DNA of 64,000 nucleotides from Eupeodes corollae (GCF_945859685.1 NC_079147.1:14487289-14551288); one strand, 5' to 3'; shown: positions 23,901-36,290, numbered from the stretch's first letter. Notes: generated from the sequence alone by a model not told the origin. Numbers and translations are program-made.

Positions 23901-25939
23901 TTTTTTTCGTTTTTTTTTGGGAAAACTGTAAAACTCATACACTCACAGGGCAGTGACTATACATTGAACAAGAAATTAGTATTAAGAGTCAACTATGTAG
24001 TTAGTTAGGGATGCTGGGGTAGTTATCGTTTTGTCGGTCAATTTTCTTCTCGTGAATACGAACAAATGACCTAAGGACCCACAAAAAGAAGGGGTTCAGC
24101 TTCAGGTTTTGCTTTGCGGATAGTTTGATGCTGATGACCATTTTCGTCCTTGTGACTAAACCGACGGGGTGCGAAGAGTGAAAGAACGAAGTAGGCTTTG
24201 TCGTGTATAGTGTACAGTTGTGAAAGAGGGAGTCCTTGACTCACCATACCTAAAGAGGGAGAGTAAACCTATACCTACTACAGCAATTAGAAGTATATTA
24301 ACAATAGCTAAAAATTATTTAATTAATGATGACAAAGGAAACACATATTTGCACTTAATATAGAAGAAGAAGAAGTTGTGTTAAAGGTCAACCCACCGGG
24401 TAGGGTATTGGGTACGCAGGGATAAATGATCGTGATGATGTTGTTGATGATAATGATGGTGGTGTATACACCTCGCTTAGTAATGAAGTTGCGCATTGTG
24501 TAAACGAAAGTGGTAATGGGGTTGAAATTTGTGCGAATTAGTTTGCAATTCGAAGAGATAAATGGCGTCGTCGTAGGTGTTTTGCAAGTAGGTATAGTTG
24601 GTCCAATTAGTTTTAATATTTGAAATTAGGAAGCAAACAATAAATTGAAAAGAGTTAAATTGTTTTCATGGGAAAAGATTACCCAAGTGAATTATTTAAA
24701 GATATCCAAAATGGAAGTTGGTGTGGTAGTGTGTTTGTAAAGAGATGACTTAAAGAAGTCTATTGAAAAATACAATTCTTATCTCGGCATTTATTGTTTT
24801 AGAGTTAAGTGCAAAAAGTTTCTGACTGTAATCGGTACTTACTTACTTAAGATCGATAATGTATTCAACAAAAGACCATATTCTGATTCAAGTTCATAAA
24901 GCTTTTTTACGCAGTGTAAAAATGAAAATCGAAAACAAGTAAATAATTTAAGAAAAAGTACACCGGAGGGTGTATATCTACTTTTTAAATTTGTTTAAAT
25001 GGCCTTTTTCTTGTCTTCTTTTTGTGATTCTGGAATTGATTTTAAAGGAACTATTATATCGTCAGACAAAGAAGATGTACTTGGAAATATTCGAATTCAT
25101 AGACAAATCAATATTGCACATATGGTTTTGTAACTTATTCGACTTATAGAGTAACTTTTTAGGAAAATAGTGTAAGTTTTTGTAGTTGAACTTAAGGATA
25201 AAATCACACAAGAACTGAGTTTGGGGGTTTATCATACTAGAAATTTTGAAACTCGAGTTGAAATGGATAGTTTTGTTTATTCTGTTTTTTCTATGATTTT
25301 GAACGATCGGAAAATTTAAAGGTCGTCTAGCTTTTTTCTACTGAGGCTGTAAAAAACTGTGTTTAATTATAAGAATTCAGATTTAAATTAGAGATGGCAT
25401 AAGACTCATCAATACAAATTAAAGACATTTTGGGGACTATAGGAAAGAGTTACATTTATCATTTAGATTTGTTATTGAACATTAATTATTTCCATTAAAA
25501 AAATGCCTTTATAGTCATTTATTGCAACAGGAAAAGTTATTTCTTTGAAATAGTAATTCTGTTAAGATGCAATATTTAAGCCTTATAAAGCAAATAGGTA
25601 TAATAAAAAACGTACTTTTAAATGCATTATAAAAGAAATTAACAAAACTATTGCAGTTGCAAATTCTAACTCCCACCTGAGTATATAAGGCTATATTCGT
25701 ATTGATAAAGAATTAAGAAGAGTTATTGGATCTTTATATGATACAATATGAAATAATCAACAAAAATATGTAGCTGGCTAAATTTTAAGATATAACCATA
25801 TTCGAAGCAGAAAATTAGTCACTATTTTAAATTTACAAAAATAAAACACTATAATAAGTAAATAAAGGGTATCTAGCTGAGGTTGATACAGAGTAAAACC
25901 AATTATTTAGGAAATGATTGTCCTTTCTTTTTATTACGA
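20958..25939. other. Long AT-rich stretch, no recognised gene
   Basis: Nearly 5 kb with only short unconvincing frames. Locally richer in C/G at 22925-23600, with GAC/GAT trinucleotide tracts at 23204-23240 and GATGATGTTGTTGATGATAA at about 24430. Such tracts are common near fly regulatory DNA and untranslated exons, but no promoter or exon can be argued. Confidence 0.4.
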
Positions 25940-26157
25940 TAATATTGGAATGGTTAATTTTGGATGACTTTGAGCCATAATTGGGATTCTATGCTATTAA
26001 TGTGCCGAATTTTCTCATCGCTTAGCTCTTGAATAGTCTGGCTTTTTAACGTAAACCTTTTCTTTCAAATAACCTCCAGGAAAGAAGTCGAACGGTGTCA
26101 AATCAAAAGAACCATTATTCGCTAGTTGTGTGGCACCGTGTTGTTGAAATCACTAAG

Positions 26158-26163
26158 CTTATA
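26158..26163. repeat. Possible target-site duplication of RTE copy C (left)
   Basis: CTTATA here and at 27168-27173 flank the RTE copy. Only six bases match, so this is tentative. Confidence 0.4.
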
Positions 26164-27167
26164 CTTACTTACTAAAGGTGGCTCTACAGCCCTGTGTGAA
26201 CTAGAGCCTCACCCAACAAACTTCTCCATCATGATCGGTCCTTAGCTAGATGTCTCCAGTTTCGCGCTTCAAGTTGGGTGAGGTCACTTTCCACTTGTGA
26301 GCTCTTCCCTATTCTTTCCAGCACTATGTTAAAAAAATCGCATGACAGCGCATCACCATGTCTAAAACCTTTTTTGACATCGAAAGGTTCTGTTAAGTTG
26401 TTTCCAACCTTTATGGAGCAGCGTGAATTCTCCATGGTCATCCAGCACAAACGGACGAATTTGGCAGGGATGCCAAAACTAGACATGGCTCTATACAGCT
26501 CGTCCCTGGGTGTCGATTTGGTGTTCTTGCGTTTTTTCCAGGACCTGCCTTAATGCGAATATATGATCGACTGTGGACTTTCCTGGTCTAAAACCACACT
26601 GATAAGGACCTATCAGGTTGTTGACGATGGGCTTTAGCCGTTCACATATTACGGCAGAGAAAATTTTGTAAGCGATGTTTAGTACATTGATTCCTCTATA
26701 GTTGGTGTAGTTTAGAGTATCTCTTTTTTTTCAGGCTCGTCCAAACAAAACTGAGGTTCCATTCTTAGGGCATGCTTTCTTTCAATCATATCTTACATAT
26801 AAGTTGGTGCATGCTCCTAACCAACTTATCTCCAGCGGCTTTGTTAGAATTCAGCTTAGATATGGCAATCTTTACTTCGTCTAAGTCGGGAGGACGGGAT
26901 TGTTGTCTTTCGTCGTCTATGTTGAATGGATCATCCTGCCTGACAGTGGAATTTGGTTCGTCGTCACCGTTATATAGTCTGCAGAAGAGGTCCTTCCATA
27001 TCCTCAGCATTGACTGCTATTCCAATATGATGTTTCCACTTTCGTCTTTACAGCTTTCGGTTCTTGGTTTGTGTACCTATGAATTTCGTTTCACCTGTTC
27101 ATAAAACTTTCGAACTTCATTCCTGCTTTTAAACCTCTAAACATCTTCGACCGCACGCTTCGCTAAC
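26164..27167 (-). mobile_element. RTE-type non-LTR retrotransposon, copy C (5'-truncated, internally deleted)
   Basis: On the minus strand the 5' end lies within the MLRIWKDLFCRLYNGDDEPN region. RT blocks follow (EVKIAISKLNSNKAAGDKLV and the SMHQLICKI and NYRGINVLNIAYKIFSAVI blocks, then MSSFGIPAKFVRL, VKKGFRHGDALSCDFFNIVL). A direct jump leads to the C-terminal block ESDLTQLEARNWRHLAKDRS and a tail with GTAA-type repeats at 26164-26175. The YADD segment is lost. The 3' end matches the copy at 63335. The insertion splits a mariner relic. Confidence 0.75.
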
Positions 27168-27173
27168 CTTATA
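27168..27173. repeat. Possible target-site duplication of RTE copy C (right)
   Basis: CTTATA, partner of 26158-26163. Confidence 0.4.
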
Positions 27174-27719
27174 GTCCACATTTATATCTCCCAATTGGGG
27201 CAATAAACCGCACCAGACACAAAAAGTCACACTTTGAGTTTGCATTAGTTTTTCAATAATATCTTTTGGACTATCATGGGTTTTGAAGAATCTACTGAGG
27301 TGAAAATGTGTCTCATGTGATTGAACATGATAGTCTTCAAAAATTGATCATCCACTGCTGCCATTTCTTGAAACTATTCTGACCATTGACGTCGCTTAAC
27401 ATGGTCAAGAGTCTTTAGTTCTTGAGTCAAATGCGATTTTTCCGAATGTACGCCCAATTGGATCGCCCAATTGGATGATTAAATTAACCGACAAAATAAT
27501 GAAGTGCACGATATGCAATCTGATTTCATAATAAGCCTGAATGATACGTTGCTATATTAAGTATATATCTCATGGTTGAAATTGAATTAGTCTAAAATTG
27601 AGAAATGTCAAGAGAAAATGCAGACAAATAAATGACGTTTAAGCGTGGTTGACATTTATATCGGCCCTTGAAATTTAACCTTTTTCATAATTTTAGGCTG
27701 TTTTATTTTATTAAAAAAA

Positions 27720-28320
27720 AGCGGCTGGGATGCAACCCACACTGATAACTTTACATCCCGTCTGTAGATTTGTCTTGCTTAAAAGTTTTTAGGTTTTCGT
27801 GTTTCGTTTAAAACAGTATTCAGTTGAATTATTCTTAAAAAATTAACATTTACCAACAATATTTTGAAAATAAATCCATCTTTTTTTTACGACATTTTAA
27901 GTCCAAATCCAATTTTTACCAATTTTGGTAACATTTATTAAAAGTTTTTATTTCTCATAAATATAAACAAATTAAAAAACTGTCGATTCGATTTTTCTCA
28001 AAATGTTACTGAAATTTAAAAACAATGTATGTATGTTAAAATATAAATTAGTTTAAAGGCAATACCTCAAAGTTTTGAAAAGATATTTACCTAAGTCGAA
28101 AATAAACTTTTACCAACTTTTGTAAATTTTTTAAAGGTTTCTAATTTTTTGTTAAAAAACTGTCGACTCAATTTTTTTCAAAATGTTACTCAATGTTAAA
28201 ACAATATCTGTTATAAAATTGGTTGGAAGCCAATATTTCAAAACTTTGAAGTTTTGAAAAGATGTTTTAGTCGAAAATCAGTTTTTACCAACTTTGAACC
28301 TATTTTTAGGTTTTATTTTT
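27720..28320 (+). repeat. Dispersed repeat with about 180-bp internal tandem units
   Basis: Starts with GGCTGGGATGCAACCCACAC and CATCCCGTCTGTAGATTTG (shared with 14570, 15083 and 18925). Then two to three diverged tandem units begin with TTTTACCAA at 27914, 28108 and 28283, each containing AAAAAACTGTCGA and TTTTTCTCAAAATGTTACT blocks. The units resemble, inverted, the interior of the element at 20161-20957. Non-coding; class unknown. Confidence 0.55.
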
Positions 28321-28325
28321 TATAA

Positions 28326-28596
28326 CGCAACAGTCCGTTGAGAACTTTTACCTAGTGACTTACAACTCTCAACCATTCCTGTGTGGGATTAATGTTGTCA
28401 GGAATGGAGGGGACCTACAGTTTATATGCCGAATCCGAGCAGCTAATTTGAGAAAGCACTTTTCATGACAAGAGTTACTCTTGGAGAATTTGTCAATGTA
28501 CCCGTGAAAAGACTTTAGATGGCATAGGCAGGGATCGAACCCAAGACCTCTGGCATAACAGTCCAACGCTCTAAGTATCATACCACGGGTACTACT
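28326..28596 (-). repeat. tRNA-derived SINE, near full-length minus-strand copy
   Basis: Matches the SINE at 19215 over its length: inverted head CCACGGGTACTACT at the right, B box region GGGATCGAACCCAAGACCTC, body AACTCTCAACCATTCCTGTG, and end CAACAGTCCGTTGAG at the left. The B box (GGTTCGATCCC inverted) is closer to consensus here than in the plus-strand copy. Confidence 0.75.
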
Positions 28597-30533
28597 TACT
28601 TTATTTATCGATATCACTTGCAAAGAAGATTTTAAAAAACTTTTAGTTCAAGACCAAAATATTGAGGAGTGATCACATATCCATATTTAAAGGTTTTTGT
28701 CCACTGATGCAACAAGTTTTTTTTACTCCTTCTGGTCTGACTATAATTTCTTAACCACTTATTCAAGATGCAAAACAACGCTCTTAAAATGATAGGTACC
28801 CATTGTCTAACTGAGATATTTGCACCACTTGAGCACCTCCTCATGGTTTCTTGTCTTTTATAATTTGATCGGTATTCAAATAAACAACACTCTCATAAAA
28901 TATCTAGCTGTATTCCACTCTTAAAAAAAAACTATTCAACCGTTTTACCCTTAAATGTAAGAATTTTCACACAATTTATTGTTGAACCAAATTTTGGACG
29001 TACTAGAGGAATGTGCTCCAATATTTCGCAGTCACTGCAGAATTTTCAGAATCAATGTGCATGTTCTTTCTTACTTTGTGTTACAAAAATGTAATACTTA
29101 AACAGAAAAGTATCGGTGCATGTGGGGGGAAGGGGCTTTAAAGTTAAAAAAAAATTACTAAAATTAAGTGCTTAACACTGTCTTTCTCTTCAGATGAGAA
29201 GAGGCATCGAATAGCGACCTGAGATGGTGATAGCATCAAGTAGTCTATAGTCACCAAGAGATTGCGCCGTTTATCATTTTTCTTATTATTCTTATACAGA
29301 ACACCAAGCTGCTCATTTAAGGCCTACAAGTAATGTCTTCAAATTCCTTAAACAAATCATAAATCATAGATAAATGATGAATTTATTTCTTGAATATTTC
29401 AGTACTTGATGAAGTTGTGTGTTTCAAGACTTGTTTTTCTATCGATTAGTTTCTTGTTTTTAACGTCAACCCAAAGATCGAACAATGACAGGAAATGAAA
29501 TAATTGGCTGTATTACTGGAGCGAAGGCTAGGAAAAGTTTCTGCCAAGACAAAGGTTGAGTGATATCAATCGTTTGCCATACGTTGAAATTTCTAGGAAC
29601 TTAAAGCTGTTTAGAGATCAGCAATCTGATTTTGTAATTCAGAATTTTCAGCAATATTAAGTGATGCCATCTGCGACGGTTTTGAGACATGACCAGTTGA
29701 CCACTATCTGAGTTGGAGTAAATATCAATTTTGTTCCAACTCGTGACATTCTGACAAGAGTCGTGTCTTCAGATAATATTATAATTTTTCGGTGGCGGGA
29801 GGGATATAGTAGAAATGGCTTGCACTTCAGTTAGCACATCTGCTTCCAGGTTTCATAACAAAGTGTAATACTTTGTGGTATCTGAAATGATTCTATTGGT
29901 GTGGAAATGGACCTCAAGCTGGAGAAACCACAGGTCCGGGCTCTTTTCTACATTTGTGGCACTCTTATAGTAACCTTGCCAATTGTTCCATCTGAGATGT
30001 TCTCATCTGTATCAGGCATTGTGTTGGTGTTAAATGTCTATGTTATGTAGTTAAATAATGGCACCTTACCGTTGGCCGTTGTCGCCAATGTAGTTGTTTC
30101 TAAATAAAAATAAGTCAACATTTTAAGTTCCAAAAAAAAATATTTTATATTGATTTTTGATACACTTTACTAAAAGTTGTCTTTCATTCGATAAAAACAG
30201 TTAATAAGTTGTTATATTATAATAAATTATTTATATTGAAAATTGTTCTTAAAACCAAATGAAAAGTTATAATTCAAGTGAACAATACAAATAAAGGATC
30301 GCCACAGGCGAATCTCGATCTCGAAACGGTAATTCACATGAAACACAGGTGGTCAGTCTCCTTAAGACAGTTCACAAGTTGTCCCACATTATTATTACTA
30401 AAACCACTCAATAACATCACCAAAGCAGTCAATTAAACTGTCATCTGTTGTCAATCAAACAGAGTACAATTCTAGTTTTCTATATCATGTGGTTTTAATG
30501 AAGTCTCCAAAAAAAAAAAGGAATTCCCACAGA
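28597..30533. other. AT-rich stretch without recognised gene
   Basis: Short frames only. A segment near 29908 (ATGGACCTCAAGCTGGAGAA) has codon-like composition but stops after about 48 codons and is not recognised. Confidence 0.4.
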
Positions 30534-30727
30534 CTATTCTTTATCCTGGTCATATTTTTCAGGAAATTCCATCTTTTCCATGCAAATATCAAAATGATGA
30601 ACACCTTCGTCAAACAGCAGGTAATCATCAAATCCAACAATCTATAAAAGGAATAAGTACGCTGTAATCGGTTTACCTCAAGAATTACACTCACCTTTGG
30701 TGTCCAGCTCATCAACAAGAACGCCAT
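30534..30727 (-). CDS. Candidate two-exon small gene (46 codons, 53-nt intron)
   Basis: Exon 1, 30727-30695, reads MAFLLMSWTPK and ends CCAAAG before GTGAGTG. The intron is 30694-30642 (53 nt, ending TTTTATAG), a typical fly short intron. Exon 2, 30641-30534, reads IVGFDDYLLFDEGVHHFDIC then MEKMEFPEKYDQDKE and a TAG stop. The splice phase is 0. The exon 2 sequence is acidic and unlike the surrounding AT-rich noise. IVGFDDY recalls the loop of Sm/LSm proteins, but the rest does not fit, so no function is assigned. It could instead be the last exon of a larger gene or a relic. In the alternative phase exon 1 reads DNKHHGVLVDELDTK but then meets a stop in exon 2. Confidence 0.3.
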
Positions 30728-32269
30728 GATGTTTGTTATCCTTTTCAACAAAAAGAGTCAAGTTGACATAAATTAAGAATTAACTGACAACAAAGAAAAA
30801 GAATACATCCAAAGCGTGCGTATGCCAATTTAATATTCAATGAATTCACATGATGATCCTTACAGAAAATTCGAAATTCATGTATAAATGCTCCTTTTGG
30901 AATGATAACAACCGTTTTGTATTCAAAAGAGGATTAAGATCCTGTCACATGTCACATTTTCCAATTGACGGATTGGAATATTATTTCATGAGCAAAACCA
31001 AAAAAAAGGCCAAATGGCAAAAGGGATTGGAATTTTCAAAACAATCGATTATGGGATTTGGAATTTTTGAATACTTTGTAGAGAAATACAACATAGACAT
31101 TTTTTGGGTGATCATCCTTTAAGCAAAAAAGAAATACATAGAAAAACTAATCCCTGGGTGCGAATTTTTTTTCTCACTTGAGTTTTTCTTCAATATGAAT
31201 AGAAAATTGATATTTGATTGTTTGTTTGGTTTAGATTTTAAAAATATCGTTTTTGGGAGGATGCAGATTATGAGCTGATAATTTTTTAATCCAATTGTTC
31301 TGGTTGACTTTGATTGATTTGAAAAATTTTCTCAAGCAAAAAATGGTTTAAAAATTTAAATTGGATTTAAAGAATGTGAAGGTGTTGATGAGAATTGGCT
31401 TTTGTAAGATCGAGTGGTGTACTTGAAAGATGAATTGAGGTAAAAGTACAATATTAGAAAACAGGGATTTTATTGTTCCATAAATTTCCAAGTTTATTTT
31501 AATAAAATAAGAAGGTTTTAATAACAAATGTATTATTCTGAAGCACATAGAAAGAACAGAAAGTGTACAAATTTAATATATAAATATTCTGTTTCTGTTG
31601 TTTAATTCAGCTACAAGGTTCTTATTATTATAAAGTTATTAGATCATCAAAAATCTTGTACTCAGCATTTATTGAGTAATTGTTAGCAGTCTTCATATTT
31701 ACATTTATAAAGCCAAAGAAATTCTAGAGCGGTTAAAAAATTCATTAACAAAACGTTTATATTTTCTTCCAGTTTCCAGAGAATAATAAGCTTTGTGAAC
31801 AAATCACAACAATTTAAATATCAATATAAGTAATTTAATTTGCTTTCCAGGCCGCCGAACGTAAAAAGTTTTTCCTTAAAGCACATGCTGGTCATGAATC
31901 ACAAAAACTGTAGAAGCTGCATTTTCTTGGTCTTAAAACTGGAGGTTGGAAATTCCTTGACACGAATTCGATGGAAGGGATTATTAGATTCTCTTAGGTA
32001 GAGTACTGTTCTTTTGTGCTTTTAGTGACCCAAATACTTGTCGTGATTTTGCAAACACTCTTAACATCAAATAAGGCGTTAAAACGTTGTGAGGCACGGT
32101 ACAAATAGTTTTTATTGAAGCTCGATCTGAAACGGTACCGAGGCAATCTAGAGATAAGGATTTGTGCATATCCCAAGACACCTGGCACAAATTACACACC
32201 CAGAGCACTCAAAATAAATATAAATAATGAAACTTGTGCTCATCGGAAAACGGTTTTGCGAAGTGAATA
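30728..32269. other. AT-rich stretch without recognised gene
   Basis: Short frames only. The last 250 bases may already belong to the LINE relic that follows. Confidence 0.4.
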
Positions 32270-34150
32270 AAGTGCAGAGATGTGAGAGACGAGATAGGAG
32301 GGCCAGATTAGACAAATTGGCAGAAAGCGCTGAGGAAGCTGCAAGAAGAGATAACGCAAGGATGTTGTACAAAATCAATAGAGATCTTGTAGGCCATTAA
32401 AATATTGTCAACCATCCTGTTCGTGACATGAACGGAGGTATTTTAATGTAAATGGAAGATCAACTGTAAAGATGGAAGGAGCACTTCTGTACATTGCTGA
32501 GCGATGACCAGAATGCAAATGCAAATCATCAACTATGGGAGATACGTAGATCTACCAGAAGCATTAATATTGACCATCCGACATGCACGGAATAAAGGAC
32601 AACAAAGCAGCTGGGCTGGATCGGCCGAATTCCTCAAATCAGACTCCAACTTGACTTCCGGTATTTTATTGACACTCGTTAAGTTTGTTTGGGAAAACAA
32701 AACCTTTCCCAGGGAATGGAAAGACGGGGTAATCGTCAAGCTACCAAAAAAGGTGATTTAAAGAACTGCAATAACTGGCGTGGAATCATCATTCTCGAGA
32801 GGATACAACCTATGATCGAGTCTACGCACAAGAGGCACCAAGCAGTGGTCGATCATGTGTCAAAGGAATCATTAACCCATTTGGACTATTCTTTCTAAAG
32901 TGTGGAACTCCACGCTCTGTACCAAGTTAAAGTGGAAATAATCTGCTGACATCTCGAGAAGATTGCAAACTTCTGTGAAGCGCTGTATACGTTACATCAT
33001 TAACATCCGGTGGCCACAAACCATATCTAACGAAGAACTGGGGCTCATAGGACTGGGCGAACAAAAGCGCAGAGAAAGTGGCGCTGGATTGGCCATACAT
33101 TGAGGAAGCCGGACGAATAGAGAGAGATGGAACTGGTTGCTGCTCTATACTCTAGGAGAAGTTAAAGTGCTGCTAATAGCTGCCGGAAACGAAGAAGAAA
33201 AGAGCATTTTTGTCCGTTTGTTTGATACAGAGTATGAGCCGCCTATCGAAGATTTCATGAAATTATAGTGCACTTATGGGATCATGATCAACAACCGATC
33301 AGATTATTACCCTTTACAGGCGATGGAAAAATTTCCAGAATTTAATATTTCAACTGTTCATAGATTTTAAGGTCACCTATGATTACATAACCATGATAGA
33401 ACTTTGCAAACCATTGAGAGAATTTGGCAGCCCAAACAAAATGACACTAGTATGAAGGTTGAACATGCTCAATATAACAAGAAAAGTTAAAATAGCCAGA
33501 TTGCTACCCAGACCGATCAACATCTACAATGAACTCCGACAAGGGGATGGTTTCTCTTCAACTTGGCTTTGGAAAAAGCAATCTGTGACTCTTTAGTATA
33601 AGCCTCTTACAACATAAGAGAGGAAATACTCTGGCGATTGTTTAAAGCCAAAGCTCAGAGCACACTTCAGTATGTCAAAGCTTTCGAAATCCATAAAACC
33701 TACCATAACTTCTAAGCTGATGCTGTAATGGAATATGGTTCTGCCAGTAATCAGATATGGGTCCGAGACCTGTGTGCTTATTAAAAGGCATTCCGACCTC
33801 TAAGGCTCATTCGAAAGGAAGGTTTAGTGGAAAATTATGTGAGGAAGGACATTTCAAGATCTGTATGTACAGTCTACCTTGAAACTGATATTATGAAAAA
33901 GATTAAGCTCGATAGACTCGTATGGCTGAAGAGAAACTAATTTGAGAAGTCCTTAATAGTAACATTTATGGATGGCAAAACCGTGGCAGACCGTTCTTAC
34001 GGTGGAGCGATGACCTAGACTAGGACACCTGATGCCCTAGGGTACGCAACACGTGTGTTCGCTCACGATCAGGATAAATGGAGAGAGTTTTTGTTTGAGG
34101 CCAGCACCAGATCCCGATTCTTGAACCGATGATGATGATGATGATAGTTA
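32270..34150 (+). mobile_element. RTE/SR2-like non-LTR retrotransposon relic (second LINE family)
   Basis: Fragments in shifting frames, in order: ELAESAEEAARRDNARMLYK with INRDL (pre-RT region), RWKEHFCTLLS, SGILLTLVKFVWENKTFPRE with WKDGVIVKLPKKGDLKNCNN and WRGI (RT N-terminal blocks), a collapsed middle, and GSETCVLIKRHSDL...GSFERK near 33750-33830 (the usual YGAE...FERK block). The 3' end carries a (GAT)n tract at 34128-34146, a plausible tail. Many stops make it old. The family is distinct from the CFDP2-like copies. Pieces of a similar family recur at 41250 and 41755. Confidence 0.6.
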
Positions 34151-34261
34151 GTCGAAAATATGTGAAATGTTGGCATTTTTTTTACTTAACCTGTAGTAGA
34201 ACAGGTCTTCTTGTTTGCTCTCCTATGTTCCAAATTCACTTGCACCCAACGCAGCCCTCTT

Positions 34262-35810
34262 CTTTTTCTTTTTTGATATACTGTGCGCACAATAAAGGGG
34301 TTATAAATACCCTTATAACACAGTGCGAGCATTTAGGAAACGAGGATAGGATAAGAAAGGAGAAACCGAAGCACATTAGTATTGAATGTCTGTACATTTG
34401 AGTGGTAAATATTGAGCCTGGTAAAGCATTCCGCATTCGTATAGTGCGGCTAAATAAAGAGTCTCTGTACTTAACAGTACGTCTGAAATTGGGCCCAAGG
34501 GTAAACTGATGGGCAGTCTTAGCAGTACGGGTATTGCGGTTGAATTGTTTAAAGGTAGAAATGCAACTAGCTTTTTCACAACAGCATTGTTTACAAAAAT
34601 AACGATAAGACAATGACAGGCATAAGACCTTGCGGCTGTGTTCAAGAGAAGCAAATTTGTCAGTAAGAGAACGATCTCCAACCATTTCAAGCGCTTTTTT
34701 TCAATTATATTCAGAAGACTCAAATATGTTATTGAAGAACCGGCCCAAATACTTCAATTGTACTCAAGTTTTAGACCAATATAGGCTTTATAAATTATAG
34801 CCAGATCAGAAGGGTTAAAAAACTTCTTGCATCGCCGGAGATAACCTAAGCACTTAGCAGCATTTTTGGCGATGTCAAATATGTGATCACACCACAACAA
34901 GTATGGTTTGTAATGCACATACCTAGGACTGATAGCTGTTCAGTCTCCTCGATGCAAGTACCACTCATGGATAGTGGCATTGGGGGAGGGTAACGCTTTT
35001 GCGACAGTAGACAGCACTGAGTTTTCAAGGCATTTAATTTTACACATTTTTTGATTCCCCATTGAACAATGCTGTCAAGATCAGAATTTAATGAGCTTAT
35101 AATACGCTGCCTTTGATAGTCCACATTTGAAGAACAATGATGAGAATTTAGAAACGAATATGAAAAGCTGAGGGTACTGTTGTCAGCGTTTCAGACAAAA
35201 AAATTATTTATAAAAATAAGGAAGAGCGTCGGAGATAAATCGGAGCCCTGGGATCCCCCAGCATTTATTTTATGAATTTCAGATTTCAATCCGTCCAAAA
35301 CTACGTGAATTGAACATTCCGAAAGGTAATTTCTAACCCAACAAAGAAGAGATTCATCGATACCAAAAGCACGCATTTTCGATAAGAGAGCTTGATGCCA
35401 AACTCTATCAAATTCCTTTGAAATATCAACTGCAATAATCTTACTTTCTCCAAAACGATGTAAAGATTTGTTCCACTGTTCGGTGAGATGAACCATGAGA
35501 TCACTAGTGGACCTTTTGCTACGAAAGCCGTATTGCCGGTCATTAAGAAGCTCCGTTCCTCACCATATTTCTTAAGCTGATAATTAATCAGCGTTTCCAT
35601 GACCTTAGAAAGAAGAGACGGCCTTTTTTTGGGATTGGCTAAACAAATGCAGTTTTCCAACTACTCGAAACGAGCCTAGAAGTATAGGATTGATGGAAAA
35701 GCTTACGCAGTGCCACAATACAATAGAATCTATAAGTTCTTCATATGTTATAGTGTAAAGATCAGACATCTGTTCACTAACGTTGAAATTTTCTAAGTGC
35801 TGCAGCACGG
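34262..35810 (-). mobile_element. CR1/Jockey-type non-LTR retrotransposon relic
   Basis: On the minus strand: RT block IIAVDISKEFDRVWHQALLS and KMRAFGID...WVRNYLSECS (motif A region), INAGGSQGSDLSPTLFLIF (motif B), then a damaged catalytic box NADNSTLSF in place of the usual ADDSTL, then LNSDLDSIVQWGIKKCVKLN. The C-terminal part at 34685-34380 has MVGDRSLTDKFASLEHSRKV and FSRTIRMRNALPGSI (usually FPRTIRLWNSLP). The 3' end is near 34262 at an A-rich tract (plus-strand CTTTTTCTTTTTT). No RNase H is seen. It has several frameshifts and is inactive. Confidence 0.65.
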
Positions 35811-36152
35811 TTTCAATATTGGAGCGATACGATCATATCGTTAATTTTCCAAATTTTGTCAATCTTATTTCAATAATTCAAACAGTATTTTTATTTTTTC
35901 AATCGATTCAGTTCGACCACACTGAAACTATAGTTCTAAGATATTTTAAGGGGACATTTAGCTATTATTTGTTTTCATCATTGAAAATTTGTAATGTTTG
36001 GTGCCAATCAAAATAAAGCCGATTTTTTTCTAATAAAATAAAACATTATGTAAATTAGAACTTTTCTTTCAGTTAATTTTTAGTTTTTAAATGATGAAAC
36101 CTTTTTCAATGAACAGCTGATTATTGTTCTTACATTTCGGAACATAATCGTT
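35811..36152. other. AT-rich spacer
   Basis: No feature recognised. Confidence 0.4.
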
Positions 36153-36290
36153 TGTGATTAGTGGAAATATAGTTTTCCGCCGGCAAACCCTTCCGAAACG
36201 TTAGGAAAGTTAATGTTAAATAATTGTTTCATTGGAGAAATTACAGCGAATAAAAAAGTCGACCAAAAACTATATTTCCACTAATCACAA
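36153..36290. repeat. Perfect 25-bp inverted repeats, 138-bp MITE or fold-back unit
   Basis: TTGTGATTAGTGGAAATATA(GTTTT) at 36153-36177 is exactly complementary to 36266-36290, with an 88-bp centre. No coding capacity. Likely a miniature inverted-repeat element; the flanking duplication is unclear. Confidence 0.6.

Larger units (their letters stand above)
25940..27490 (-). pseudogene. mariner-superfamily transposase relic, split by an RTE insertion
   Basis: On the minus strand, 27490-27190 encodes remnants such as LTQELKTLDHVKRRQWSE, and in a shifted frame VTFCVWCGLLPQLGD, the part of mariner-type transposases just after the first catalytic Asp region. From 26160 to 25950 it continues with FQQHGATQLAN, then DLTPFDFFPGGYLKEKVYVK, the C-terminal hallmark (usually DLTPLDFFLWGYLK). 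The two parts are in the right order and strand with RTE copy C between them. Stops and frameshifts are frequent and the element is dead. Confidence 0.6.

Noticed and set aside
29908..30060. Short frame starting MDLKLEKPQVRALFY
   Set aside because: Looks protein-like at the start but stops within 50 codons and is not recognised.
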